Source: Marchantia polymorpha subsp. ruderalis
Lineage: Eukaryota > Streptophyta > Marchantiopsida > Marchantiales > Marchantiaceae
NCBI GenBank assembly: GCA_037833965.1
Contig: AP031352.1
Location: 3,886,501 to 3,950,500, forward strand
DNA length: 64,000 bases
Direction of reading: 5' to 3'
Part shown: positions 1 to 12,120 of the stretch, in pieces
Position numbering within the stretch: the stretch's first letter is position 1
Layout of the letters: every line of letters begins with the position of its first letter
Program-made: the position numbers and the translations under genes
The notes under the pieces: generated by a model
Database searches by the model: none
What the model was told of the DNA's origin: nothing
Seen by the model: the letters and a program-made list of their open reading frames with translations, nothing else

Positions 1-1064
1 GTGTATCGAGCTTGGGATGGAAATTATTATGCGAATAGGATTTCAGCTTCTTCAATTGAAGAGTAGAGTTCATTTTTTCTCCTGAAAAATCCCGGCCGAA
101 GGATTGAGGAAAAAGAAGCACGAGTGAAGAAGGGGCCAAGTGTGTGGGAGGAGTTGGGTATACCCCATCAAACCCTGCAAAAAAGGAAAGAAACGAACGA
201 ATAAAGTAAGGACTGAATCACATATTGAGAATATTCATAGAAAATTTATAGTCTACTAAATTTAAGGACTGAATCACATATAGATTATATTTGAAAAATG
301 AAAAAAAAAGAACGAAAACGAAAGAAGAAAAAAAAAAATGATTTTCGTAGTGAGAGTACGTCATAAAATTTCGGTAGTATAATAAATATCTAGATTATAT
401 TTTTAAAAATAGCAAGATGAATTACAAAGTGTAAAAATGATGCAGTCCATGTCTCGTTCAAAGCCGGAATAGAAGCAACGAAGAAAACCTTGTCTTGCAT
501 AGTGGACTTCACTTTTTTCGGAATGACGAAGGAAACGAGAGCTGGAGCCAGGTGGGCCGGGGACGGAAGTACTGTAGAGACGGAGTAGGGCAGATCGGTG
601 GATGCATCCGCACGTTTCCGTCGAGTCGGAGCGACGGACGGAACGGAGGCCAGTGCGCGGACAGCGTCGGAAGGGAGAGGGAGAAAGGCCCAAGAGACGA
701 AGGGGAGAGCGAACGAGACGAAAGAGCGGAGCCCTGAGCTTGGACAGGACCGTCGACCGCCATAGCTCAGGAGCTGTGCTCCGCTGCGCATTGTTTTGTT
801 TGGAGCTCGTACGCGAGGGGAAGGGAGGCAGGCAGGCAGGCAGCAGGCACGCACGCACCGCGCGAAGAGCAGAAGGAGCTCGATCGGATCGCTCGGGCCA
901 CGGGGTTCGCAGATCTCAGCATTGAAGGGCACAGGCGCGAGACCGCTGTTCGATCGGGCGCCCTGTGGCGTGCAGTGTGGTGGAAATAGGGGAATTTTGG
1001 AGGGCGTAGGTGTCGTAGCGTTAAGATCTGGCAGATCACAGCTGCAGGTTTTGAGGGGTAGACG
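1..1064 (+). promoter_or_regulatory. Upstream region and GC-rich 5' leader of the clathrin light chain gene
   Basis: The first 450 bases are AT-rich and contain an 18-19 base direct repeat (near 206 and 262). From about 500 to 1060 the base composition turns GC-rich, with a GGCA microsatellite at about 826-843, and leads into the clathrin light chain ATG. Similar GC-rich leaders precede most other genes here, so this is probably promoter plus 5' UTR. The open frames on both strands in this stretch overlap each other heavily and resemble no protein I know. The transcription start cannot be placed from sequence alone. Confidence 0.4.
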
Positions 1065-4000
1065 ATGGCGGAGTTCGAGTATGGGGGCGGAGGCGAGGAT
1101 CTTAGTGGGACTCGACCCTTCGAGTCCGATTACATGGGTTATGATCCCAGGCTGCCGTCTCAGCGCTTCGATTCCTCGCAGAGGTTTGATGAATCGTTCC
1201 GAGCACCCGACCACTTCGCTCCGACCTTCGGCGACGAAGTGAAGGAAGATGGAGAGGACGAGTACAAGAGTGCCAATGGCTTCGGCTACCACCACGCAGA
1301 TCCCCCGCCCAGCTATGGTTATGAGGACGACGGTGCCGGCCGCCCCACCGAAGCTCCTTCGGCTTACGTACCTACTTTCGAGCCAGATCTGCAGAATGAC
1401 TTCGGTGGAGAAGTGAATTACTCATCCGCACACCCTGTCTCAGGAAACGGCTTTGGCGCGAACGATGACGATGATAACCTTTTCAGCAGTCTGCCTGCAG
1501 GAAACGGTCCAATTTTACCCGAGCCTGAAGATATGAGAGAAGAAGGTTTTGCGCTAAGGGAGTGGAAGCGGTAATGTCGAATGCACCTGAACTCTGATCC
1601 CCACAGCTCAGCTTGATAGTTCCCTTGGGGTTCCTCATCTTCTGTTTGCTTTTTGGCCTTGCATTGTTGCCGAGTGGTTTTTTCTGTTGTTTTGTGTTCC
1701 GATCTCGAGGCCCGCTCGGTTTAGTACTTTAAACTCGATCCCCAGCTTCTTGAACAGGTGTTTAGGCGGACTGATGCCCTTTAAAATTGTCCGTTAGCAC
1801 TTTATCTAGCTTATATTTTCGAACATATCATCATAACACTGGTTTGACACGCATCCTTTTGTTTTTCTTACTGGCAGTGAGAATGCTATTCGTCTCGAAG
1901 AGAAGGAGAGGAAGGAGAGGGAGAAGCTTGCGCAAGTAATCGAGGACGCAGACTATTATAAGGACGAGGTGTACGTGAAGCGTAAGACGACTATGGAGAA
2001 TGGAAGGAAAACTAATCGCGATAAGGAAAAGGTGGAATTTTTAAACGACCATATTTCAAGTAGTAGTGTGGAAGTACCAGTTTGACTTTTTCACTCATTT
2101 CAGAAGATTGAATGATAGCCAGCTCTCGCATCATGATCTGGATGTTTTTCTCTCGAGTAGGATGTATGTCTTGGTTCTTTGTGTGTCAGAGTCCATCCTT
2201 GATTCATTTCTCGAGCCCTTTACGCAACCCGTTGCTGAATCACATTCTACAGTCAAGTTACCCTATCCTTCCATTTCGAAGTTTGCCATCTTTGTCTAGG
2301 GGAACAATCTGCAAATCTTGAATTCATTTATCGGTACTGTACTATTCTATCCCTTCTTGGCATGAAGGAACACCCAGCTCCTGAAGAAATACCTGTGTCC
2401 ATGTGTGCTCTCACGTCCATAGTCCTGCTCTTGTCCCATGAGCATGTTGCAGTGCGTATTGCGTCTTATCTGGTGTTGTGAACTTTGTTTGAGAGGTCTA
2501 CAGAGGTCATAGTGGGCCCCCTCTTTCGGGACTATCCTGTACTTGTAACAACTTTGCTGCCACTGTAGATTTTATAGTTGCAAATACTAACTTCAACTCC
2601 TTCAGTCACATGTAGATCCTGGATATCGTGGTGTACTATCGTGTCGGGCGTCCGTATTCTTCTTTGTTTTCTATGAGTTTTCTGATCATAGTAGGCAGTT
2701 GAGGCGAGTAGAGTTTTTGATGATCTGGTTCTTTTCACTGTCGTTTTAATTAACGGCTGCGGGTAACCGTAAAGTCATAAACGTCGAGCAGATGTTTTAT
2801 CTTTAGGTATGATCTCAGGTACATGTTAGATATACTCTTATACTAAGATCCTGGAACAGATGATTACTTTTGAGGTATGATCTCAGGTGCAAGTTAGATA
2901 TACTACTATGCCGGAATCCTGGACATTAGTGTCTCAATAGAATACATAGTGCAGATCGGCTACTCTCGAGTATCATGGAAACTCGTGACGAGGTGTACTG
3001 GCGCTGACCTAGTTCCCTCGTTGTGCGCTGTTGATGTATTGGCTTTTCTTTCTATTTTACCCTCGCCACGATCAGACTGTTCCGGTATTATTCCATAGAC
3101 AGGTGCATGATGATTGTGCACGAACAATATACACTTCAGCGATACGCGCATAGTTGCCTCTAACGGGCTACTGGGAATTTGTTTTTAGCGTTTGGGCTCG
3201 AGTCCCATATACATCTTTTGTTTTACCAACTCTAATTTGTTTTCTGGATTTCATCTGTTCTTATTTCTGGATTTGGCAGATACTTGATCAGCTAATACTA
3301 AGTATTTAAATGCACGTCCTCGTCTATTTTATTTTGTTACCTTTGCTTGTTGTGAGAGTGAGTAATTTTGGTGCGAACATTCCATCACATAGTACTTAGT
3401 GCAGGTAAATAGAATAAAGTATGCGGGAAGATCCACTGTGTAGCCCTGAATCGGATGGATTCTGCCTCTGCTTCTAACAAAGGCGAATGCGACGTGGAAT
3501 TACGTGGTCATGGCAGTGGACAGAGAGCCAGTTTGAGAACTAGTCCACAGGGGTAATTGTTCATCATGTCTTACCATCAGCTCCTGGAACACATCTTTGT
3601 GTGTTTCGATTCGACTAATATACGTGGAAGGTCTGCTGGTTCAAGAACAGCCGGAATTGATTAATCTTGGCTGATTTATTAATTCTTGTCAACCTTTTAA
3701 CCTACGTAATACTATGTCGTTTTTGGGGCGGTACATTCAGAGGAAATGGGGGAAAACTTTACTTAGCTCTACGTAATACTATGTCGTCTTTGGGGCGGTA
3801 CATTCAAAGGAAATGGGGGAAAACTTTACTTAGCTCTATGAGTCAGGATGTCGTCTTTGATCTGCTAGATTCTTATACTAAGAAAGTGCTATGTTGAATG
3901 CTACAGGTTTTTCTGACCAACCAAGAAAATTTCCACAAAAATGCTGATAAGCAGTACTGGAAAGCTGTAGCAGAGCTCATTCCCAATGAGTTGCCAACTA

Positions 4001-4413
4001 TTGATACTAAAGGCCCCACCAAAAAGGACAAGAAGGACAAGGAGAGGAAGCCTTCGATTGTAGCCATCAAGGGTCCAAAGCCCGGCAAGCCTACAGATGT
4101 GACTAGAATGCGACAAATCCTTGTGAAGCTGAAGCATACTCCTCCCCCTCACATGAAGCCGCCACCACCACCCCCAGCTCCAGTGGCCGAGAAGGACAAA
4201 GATGCGAAAGCAAAGGATAAGGACGGTAAGGAAGTGTTGGAGAAGGACGCTAAAGACAAGGACGCTAAGGATAAGGACGTTAAGGAGAAAGATGCCGCTG
4301 CTGTACCTGCAGAGGGTGAAGCTGCTGCTGCTGCCCCGGTAACTGAGGCTACGACTGAACCCGAGACACCAGCTCCAGCAGCAGCACCAGCGGCAGCAGC
4401 TGTGACTGCCTAA
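1065..4413 (+). CDS. CLC: Clathrin light chain
   Basis: This gene encodes a clathrin light chain, the regulatory subunit that binds clathrin heavy chain in coated vesicles of the trans-Golgi network and plasma membrane. Three exons are read at 1065-1570, 1878-2031 and 3907-4413, with GT-AG junctions and continuous phase, giving 388 residues. The acidic, Gly/Tyr/Phe-rich N-terminus ends in [15 protein letters not shown]. The charged helical middle part, the heavy-chain binding region of the family, runs from about residue 165 to 240 and includes [10 protein letters not shown] and [10 protein letters not shown]. This is followed by a basic [12 protein letters not shown] stretch and [20 protein letters not shown], both typical of plant light chains. 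The C-terminus is low complexity: a proline run, repeated KDKDAK units, then Ala/Pro-rich sequence. The ATG lies at the end of a GC-rich leader. Intron 2 is 1.9 kb and holds tandem repeats. The family call is secure; exon 2 is the least conserved part by eye. Confidence 0.93.
2805..2925. repeat. Short tandem repeat in clathrin light chain intron 2
   Basis: Two imperfect copies of a segment containing GGTATGATCTCAGGT and GTTAGATATACT start at about 2808 and 2876, a period of about 68 bases. Both end with a shared ATCCTGGA. The repeat lies inside intron 2, so it has no coding consequence. Confidence 0.7.
3702..3835. repeat. 67-bp direct tandem duplication in clathrin light chain intron 2
   Basis: Copies at 3702-3768 and 3769-3835 are almost identical, both beginning CTACGTAATACTATGTCGT and ending in ACTTAGCT. 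A partial third echo (ATGTCGTCTTTGATC) follows at about 3849. The duplication sits 70 bases upstream of the exon 3 acceptor at 3906, so it lengthens the intron close to the splice site. Confidence 0.9.
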
Positions 4414-5061
4414 ACTCAGGTGATATTGGTCGCAAGTAGCGTGATCACTTGCTTTCGTGTTCGTAACAGCACTGATTGTCTTTCTGGAAGGAGGTTCACA
4501 CGAAGCAGGTGTCCCATTTTTCCATTTGTCTTCAACCACCATTATGCTTGGCGCAGATAGAGAATATGGCATCATCAGAGGCCCACAGTTAACTTCATTT
4601 ACAGAGACTGGGTTGACTAGGACATCACCACTGTGGATTTGTGAAAATCATGTACCTGCGATAATTTTTTTAGATGAGGCTGATCTCTTCTACTCAGATT
4701 CTGGCAAGTAGACTACGACGATCTTTGAGAGAGTGAAGATTGAATGCCTTGCAGATCTTTGTTGTAAAGAGGAGGGAAGGGTCTGAATGAGATTCACACA
4801 CCAGTATTTTTCTGTGGCGGGTAGGAGCAGGCAAGGCAGTTGGTTGTTGTATGCTCCACACCCCATGGGAGTTCTCGGGTTATCATAGCTGAACACACGC
4901 TGGAGGAGTCGTAATTCATTCAGCATCTGCTTTATCTCCATTTCTGATTGTCAAGTCCTTGTTCTTAACAGGATGATCATTCCCAAGATGGAATGCCAAG
5001 TGTAATAAGAGGCATAGTCTAGGTTTGAGATTCCTGAGTGAGTTCCTCAGGCACGAATGAG
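4414..5061. other. 3' flank of the clathrin light chain gene, no gene seen
   Basis: The first few hundred bases are probably the 3' UTR of the clathrin light chain gene. An open frame at 4457-4711 encodes nothing I recognise. No RNA gene or repeat was seen before the tandem duplication that starts at 5062. Confidence 0.4.
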
Positions 5062-5518
5062 TTGCGTTCTAGGGTCTTACTGTTACTGATATATCTCGTA
5101 AACATAAAGTAAGTCACATTGACCAATTTTCTCTGTCGCATCAAGCTGTCAACATTTGAGTGAAGGCAAGTCAGATGTTTTGCCACTAAGTTTTGTGTAT
5201 TGAAACGTTCCGTACGAGAAGTATAGTGACGGAGGTGGTCGCTTGGTGAGGCCAAACATGCCTATAGAGAGCTCATGTTTGCTGGTCCCACTTGCGTTCT
5301 AGGGTCTTATTGTCACCGATATGTATCGTAATCATAAAGTAAGTCACATTGACCATTTCTCTCTGTCGCATCAAGCTTTCAACATTTGAGTGAAGGCAAG
5401 TCAGATGTTTTGCCACTTAGTTTTGTGTATTGAAACGTTCCGTACAAGAAGTATAGTGACGGAGGTGGTCGCTTGGTGAGGCCAAACATGCCTACAGAGA
5501 GCTCATGTTTGCTGGTCC
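5062..5518. repeat. 227-bp segment in two tandem copies
   Basis: Copies at 5062-5288 and 5292-5518 are separated by 3 bases (period 230). Both begin TTGCGTTCTAGGGTCTTA and end GCTCATGTTTGCTGGTCC, with only scattered substitutions and small indels between them, which suggests a fairly recent duplication. Neither copy has terminal inverted repeats or a conserved open frame. It could be the start of a satellite array or a simple local duplication. Confidence 0.92.
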
Positions 5519-8460
5519 ATCTTTTCCATCCACACCAATTGGATGTACGTCATGCTATGTTGTCTGGCCGCAGCTTTCAATCTTCTTAGGAGTGGCCCTC
5601 TGAGCTCAAACAAATAAGAATGGAGGGGCCAGAGCGGAACATTTTTCTACGAATGGATAATGCCCTTCGTCTTCCAGCTAGTGGATGACGAACTCTTCTT
5701 AGTAACTTCAGATTTTCTTAGAAGGATATCTTCATCATGTTTTGCAGATGTTACTTGAAGAAAACGGAGTTCTAGGAGGTTATGCCAATTGTAAGGTTGT
5801 TTGATTGGCGAGATTGGAGGGAAGGGAATCTGGCTTGGCACGATTGATATGTGTGTCACTGCAAAGCTCGATGTTGAGATGTGTACCAGATGTGCGCAAG
5901 AGTCCCAGGGTCGGTAAATAACTTTGATGTAGTCTGAATGTTAATGAGGAAGCTGAGGAAATCAACTAGATGGTTGAAGTGTCTAAGTAAAATTGCACAA
6001 AACATCCTACGCTATTGAGGTCTTTATACGGCCACATCACTGGAAGTTTTCTTGCCTCTCAAAGGCGCGGACGTCGAGTATGTCTTGACATACCGCTAAA
6101 GAATTATTAATCAGTCCTATCACACAGTGAGCTCTGTGAGATGGATGGATGTTCACAACTGATTTTTGCTTAAAAATACCACAAATTTGACTCCTGTGTA
6201 TTGGGCGGCTTGTTGCAGAATTCCAAAACCTTCTCATGTGCCACATAGATACAATTAAACGCAAGAAAAGTCTTTATGCACGTCCTATGACAAGACTAAT
6301 CCGTAAGTTAATAGCGTGGCAACTCTGGCGGTCACAACCACGCCTACGCAACGTCTACCACGCCTACCACAAGACCCCTGATCGTGGCAAACAACACGTT
6401 GCTAATGACGGCCAGACTCTTAGTCTCTGAATTGAAAAATAACAGGTGGAATTGACGATCTTTCACAATTAATTATCTACGACACGTGGAAAAAGTGGCC
6501 TTGGGTTCAATTTGATATGAGAAGAGAAGAAACTTAATAGAATGTTTGCTTATACTAGAATTAATGAACTCTCAGGTTAGGAACAAAGTATTGTATACAG
6601 AAATCTACTGATTTAAATTTTTTGTTATAGTTCATTACGTAAATTGTGATTAAGAATATTTCATGGATAAATGCTCAGAGCTAATGATGAAATGTGACAA
6701 TGAATATTCCTGTTGTTCGTTTATGAAGGCAAAGACCTAATGAGAGTTAGTAAAGAGTATTGCATAGATAACTTAAGTGATATCAGGAAGTTGTAATAGG
6801 AGATTATATTATATATGTAAATGAAAATCCATTTGTCCATTGATCAAGTGGTCACTCGACACATTGCCATAAATGAAGTCTTATTTTGTTGTTGTTGTTA
6901 TTTATGCAACAGTTTTGTAAACATCATGCTAGAGATGCAACACAAGGAGCATGTTAGTTGATCTTGTTGCACATAATAATACTTATGATAACCATTTGGA
7001 TACTAGAACTGGAATTTTTTAAATTTTTTTTATAATGTCTCATACATAAATATAATTAGTTTATGTTAAAGGTTAAAGTCAGTTAATCGGGCTTCCATCA
7101 TTCACTACGATCTTTTCACCATTTATAGCAGTGGTAGTTATAGGTTCTAATTTGATGTTGGCTCTCTACGACTAGATTCATGATGAAGTTTTTTCTTCAT
7201 AGTGCTTTTGTTGTGCTAAGGTTGTAATTCCATTTCTCATGATAAAGTACACACAATCTGGATAATGTAAATTATATTAGCTATATATTTGATTACCTAG
7301 TTCATTTTCTAGGCTTGAGTTTCAAATGTCAAAACATGATCTTTTTTGAAAATTTATCACCTCTAGCTTTGAGTACACGAGTAGATGGTTATGCATGCGT
7401 TGTGTACAATATCGACCACATTTTACAACATGAGTTTATATTTTTCAATATATAGTTTCATTTTTTCGGCTTGATTTAAAGGTTTCAAAGTATAAGTCAT
7501 GATGGACTCAAAGCATTTTTCAGCTCTAATTTTAACAATATGTACGAATCAGCATATGGTTCATGCAATCTTATGTGTTTATTGGATTAGAGTATTTTTT
7601 GTAGGTTTTGCCTTTTTTCGAGAATGTAATATACATAAATACTCTTTCAATGAGTTGGATATACTCTTTTATGATATTGCTGTGAGTTCAAATTTTTTTT
7701 TTCCCTTTCATTCAGTAGTAGTACCCTATTCATTGCAATTCTACTGATCATCTATTATTTCGCGAGAAGAGGTTCTACCAAACTTGGAAATATTGTTTGT
7801 TGAGCTCGGACAAGTGAAATTCTGGCTGCTCTGGTTGCCAGTGATCAAGCGAACCTTAAATTTTGAAGAATTATAACGACATATAATGCTTCAAGAGTAC
7901 CATAAAACGATTTTGTCGCTGAGAAATTTTGATTTCCTCCAATTACGTCGTTCACAAACTGACGTCATGAATGGTTTGTCACCACAACACCGACCTCTCA
8001 TTGAAGAGTATTCTTACCTGCTAATATTCGTTGAAGTACAGTACTCAAACCTCTCGGATTCTCCTCACACACTGTCATACACCTTAATCATCTTTGGATC
8101 CGCTGAGATCTAATTACTGAGTTATAAGTCTGAGGAAGCTCTCAGGCTAGTACTATGCATAGGACTGCAGCAGCACATGTCTAATCGTTTGATTAGAATA
8201 GTGAAAATATCGTATCTGATATAGACAAAATCTCATCTCACGATACTGTCGAGGCCGGATGTACTTCTGGGGGTTTATGGGTATTCCCATCATTTGACTC
8301 CCTTCTCTTGATACAAGTCTTGGAGGCTGCCTAGTTCAGTATCATGAAGTACATCCGAAGTAAAAGACTGGATCTCTGTATGAAGGCAAATGTGGACCAC
8401 TTGTACGCAGATCTTTGGATGCATACTTGCTCTGATGTAAATATTCTAACTCACAGCAGT
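5519..8460. other. AT-rich intergenic DNA without a recognisable gene
   Basis: This stretch becomes strongly AT-rich from about 6.4 kb. Open frames are short (under 95 codons) and resemble nothing known. No tRNA, transposon terminal repeats or long tandem arrays were recognised. Confidence 0.5.
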
Positions 8461-8462
8461 AG

Positions 8463-9196
8463 GCACAAAACCAGCCAGTAAGAAGATTCTCGCCTTCTTT
8501 GGACAGTACTTTCCACGACGAGTGCCATTCCAGGGAGGTAAGGCTAGCTGAGGTTCAGTCGACATGGCCTTGTTCACATCCCTCACTCCAGGTGCGCAAA
8601 GATTCTAAAGACTTCCGCAACGGATGTAATCATTTGTCAATGTTTTATGATGATCCTCCATCGAATCTGAATTATTTCCAACTCGATATTTCCAAATTTC
8701 CAGGCTGGAGTACTCAATATATAATTTCAATACAATATAATTACGCATCAGATATCGATCAGATTTCAATGTGAGATTCGAGGATTCCAGTATCATCCCA
8801 CTGAATGAGAAAGGCGAATGTAGCTGTATGGAGATTCCAAACACCGAAGCTGGTCATTGTTCTCTCTCCTGGTACTTCTCAACCTTTCGTTAGTGGCTTT
8901 AAGGCACATGGCGAAGATGTTTCAACCTGGACTCGGAGAATCCTGCAGCTGGTTGTACTGAAGTCTGTCTGCAGTTCATTGAGGTATTGCGTTTGTTCGG
9001 GCAGACTTCGGATGGCAAAATTGATCGGTCCTCGATATGCGAGAAGATGTCTCGGGGAGTTATTTTAGACGAAGCTGAACGATCCGTGTGTTTAATTGTG
9101 GCAGATGCAGAATCTCCAGGGCTGCATCAAAGCGAGATCGAATTGAGATCCCGCATGATCTCACCGGGAGAAGATGAACAAGATCCAGACACCTGA
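8463..9196 (+). other. Exon-like open segments, possible degenerate coding sequence
   Basis: Several plus-strand segments look coding by eye. At about 8465-8535, a frame containing KKILAFFGQYFPRRVPF ends at a good GTAAGG donor. At about 8780-8891, a frame contains IPLNEKGECSCMEIPNTEAG. At about 8920-9196, a frame contains FIEVLRLFGQTSDGKIDRSS and ends at a stop. The last two lie in the same reading frame but are separated by two stop codons near 8890-8902, so either a short intron or pseudogene decay is needed. I could not find a splice path that joins all segments in phase. I do not recognise the protein. This may be a decayed gene or chance. Confidence 0.18.
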
Positions 9197-9692
9197 CGGT
9201 GCTACGGAATGCATTTCGGAAATAATCGCGAGAGTTTCATCAGTGCGCTGACATCTCGCGAATCGGATGGAAGGACGTTCCACAACCGGGAGTGTATGCC
9301 CCATCCATCGAGTCGAGAGATGTCATCGTCACGATGTAATTAAGAGCCCAATCTCCAGCGCTTCAGGTCTCCATTCTGTGACTTTTTCATGTGATCCCAA
9401 GCCGACGAAGAAAAGTTCTCCAAAGCACCTCCTTTAGTGATTGCTTTACAAAAGATCAGGTAAAACCTCGTTGGCCTCGTTTCCTTTTCATGTTTTGAAA
9501 TCAGGTCGGCCAAAATTGGAGGCCATGATCGCGAGCAGACAGTCTCGAATCTGCTCCATATTTTCGCAGGCCCGGAGGAGCTTCAGTGCCACTCCACGAC
9601 TAATATTTTGTTCCCCTTGAGCAGTGTCTTTGGCTTGAGCTTCACAGGTTGTGAGGAGAGAGTTGAATGGATGGATCTGAAGGTACGTCAAG

Positions 9693-10411
9693 CTACTCAG
9701 AGCTTGAACTGCACGTTCTCTGCTGCGAGAAGGAGCATCGGATCTGCTGATGATAATTGAAGATGATGGCGACCTGGCGTCCGATTAGATCAACGCTAGC
9801 GTTCGTACTTATCTGCACATTTACACAATACAACTAATTTTTCAGCATGAGTGGCTGCTCTCAAAGTCGTATGCATCAACGTTTGATATGTGTAATGCTG
9901 CTAATTTGTTGTCATTCGTATCTATCTGGTCAGTGGCGTGAGGATCAACTGCCACAGACAGACAGACACATAGAGATTTCTCGTACTATCCATTCTGGGA
10001 CTTACACTTCGTTCCAGTTCATGTTCAAAGCCGCTCTTTGCCACCATGTCCGTGATCATCCTCATGTCTTCATCTCTTGGGAACCATTTCTTTCTTCTGC
10101 CCATGACTTGAGCCCACATGGAAAGACTCGTGTTGACATGTGGCGGACAGATTGCATCACAAATGTGGTTTTTGAGAGTGTTTAGAAATCTGGGCTCAAC
10201 TGAGAGTAAATATGAGTGAGATAGAAATACAATATACTCGTACGGAAGTATATCGAGGAGTATCAAGAGTACGTACCCTCTGTAAATACATACCTCGGAT
10301 ACACGTGGATGAGGATCCCTGTCTTGAGTCCTCGACGAATCTAGTCAGCTCGCGCTGTGAACTTTGATGCAACTTGGCACAAGTATTTGTTTCCACCCAA
10401 ATATAGAACAT
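9693..10411 (-). CDS. Unrecognised protein, three-exon model (tentative)
   Basis: I do not recognise this gene. On the minus strand three open segments join in phase through two GT-AG introns: exon 1 from 10411 to 10294, exon 2 from 10199 to 10006, exon 3 from 9812 to 9693, giving 143 residues from an ATG to a TAG. Intron 1 is 94 bases (donor GTATGT, acceptor CTCTCAG) and intron 2 is 193 bases (donor GTAAGT, acceptor GTGCAG). Exon 2 encodes segments such as FLNTLKNHICDAICPP and WAQVMGRRKKWFPRDEDMR. No signal peptide, membrane segment or known motif is visible. A further open frame just downstream (9691 to 9488) could belong to an alternative 3' end but does not join in phase. The support is splice-site quality and phase only, and such models can arise by chance. 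Confidence 0.25.
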
Positions 10412-12120
10412 TTGGAAGGCTACATGCTAAAAAGGTATAAAGTTGATAGAAAAATCTTGGTATCACTCATCAAGTTGTATATAGATAATGAATGAAAAGT
10501 AACATAGTCCGGTCGAAGACAGTGTTAAGGAGAGAATCATTTACCCCAAACTATATGTACACAACAAGAACATTCATCTTTCATTATTGAATTCGATTCT
10601 TTATTTATAGTTATAAATAAATAATCATTTACATGTATAGCAGTGGAGAGTTATCTCATAACATTAAGTAATTCATCGCTAGAATTACGTCCAAGAAATT
10701 TATTATGTTTCAATTTAGATCAATTTGGGAAAGGTAATCAATTTCAAACTATAGATCTGTAAAATTAGTATTTAGCTATATGATTATCTATTGATAAACT
10801 TCATATGATGATTAATGGTTAGATGTTTGTAGATATAATATGTTGAGTTGAACTTGAGTTGATTTTAATTTACTAGGTTTGAAGATTGATTTTTTAAAAC
10901 AATTTCAGCAAATTTTTAGTATTAAAAATTAATTGAATTAAGAAATTCATTAATTTAAGAAACTTGAAATTCTATTGAATATAGAATTATTGAAAATTAT
11001 TGAAAAAATTGAGAATCCAAAAAAACATATTTATGAAACAAGAGATTGGAAAATTTGAATTAGAACTATACTCATATTTAAAATTATCATGTCCATATTT
11101 TAAGTATTTTAGAATGTATATAATAGAAAATTTGATTTATATTTCAAGTCGAGCTTATGCTTACGTAATTTGGTTCATCTTGATAATCTATGAATGCAAG
11201 GTGATAGTCCAAACACTGCATATACAATAAAAGTTGCAAAATTGCAATAATTATCATATATATATATATATATATAGTTTCTCATTTTTGAAATACGTAT
11301 TAGGCACAATTACAATAGTATGACATCGTACATAAAGTCATGTAGATCTCCACAAGTACTTGTGTGGAGGTAGTTTGAGACAAATTTTTAGTAATCTACT
11401 AGCACTTTAAGAATGAGTAAGCTGCATCGAGATGTCTTACATTCAAATCTTTGGAAAATGGAGATTGTGAAGAATGGCCAAAGTATACAATGTACCTCAC
11501 CTTTACACAGGTCTGCAAATTTAAGTTGGAAATTTAATCAGTGAAATATTAGCCTTATATCATTGGTTCAAATTGTGTGTATCATATTCTAGACAATGGA
11601 TCATAATAACGATACATTGAATCATGTCAAGTAAAAGTCTTACTAAAAGTGAGCAAAGGGTTTAGGATCACCATTCTTATACAATATCAATTACGATGTA
11701 TGACTTAATTAGCTAAATGACTATTAGCATACTTGACTCTACCAAGTTGCAGTCACACAAAGTGAAGTAACTTGCGAACCTGCTATTTCATCACATAAGT
11801 CACATGGATGCACTCAATCGTAGGAGTAAGTGACGAGTTTGACAAAATTGGAAAACCAGTAAATTTTATTTCTGGTCTTATACGTTCAAATTGAGTGGAT
11901 TACACACTTACAGTGGATGGCCCCAGATATTCGGCCTACTTATATTTAGCTGGATACATGCAGAAAAGAAATGAAAAAGATTTCTTGACTATCAAACAGG
12001 AGAAGATAATGCGCTATAGATCTTTGGCCTCCATCGATTCTTCCGATCTTTTCATAAAGAAGAATAAAAGATTTCTAATTACAGTCGTTATTCTTTGTAA
12101 TAAAACTTAGAAACTGAACA
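10412..12120. other. AT-rich intergenic DNA with a TA microsatellite
   Basis: The region is very AT-rich with only short, unconvincing open frames. A TA dinucleotide run occupies about 11256-11275. No gene, RNA gene or transposon ends were recognised. Confidence 0.5.

Noticed and set aside
390-1295. 301-codon minus-strand open frame and several overlapping plus-strand frames
   Set aside because: They overlap the clathrin light chain first exon and its GC-rich leader on both strands, start at non-ATG codons or lack any family resemblance, and are explained by low stop-codon density in GC-rich DNA.
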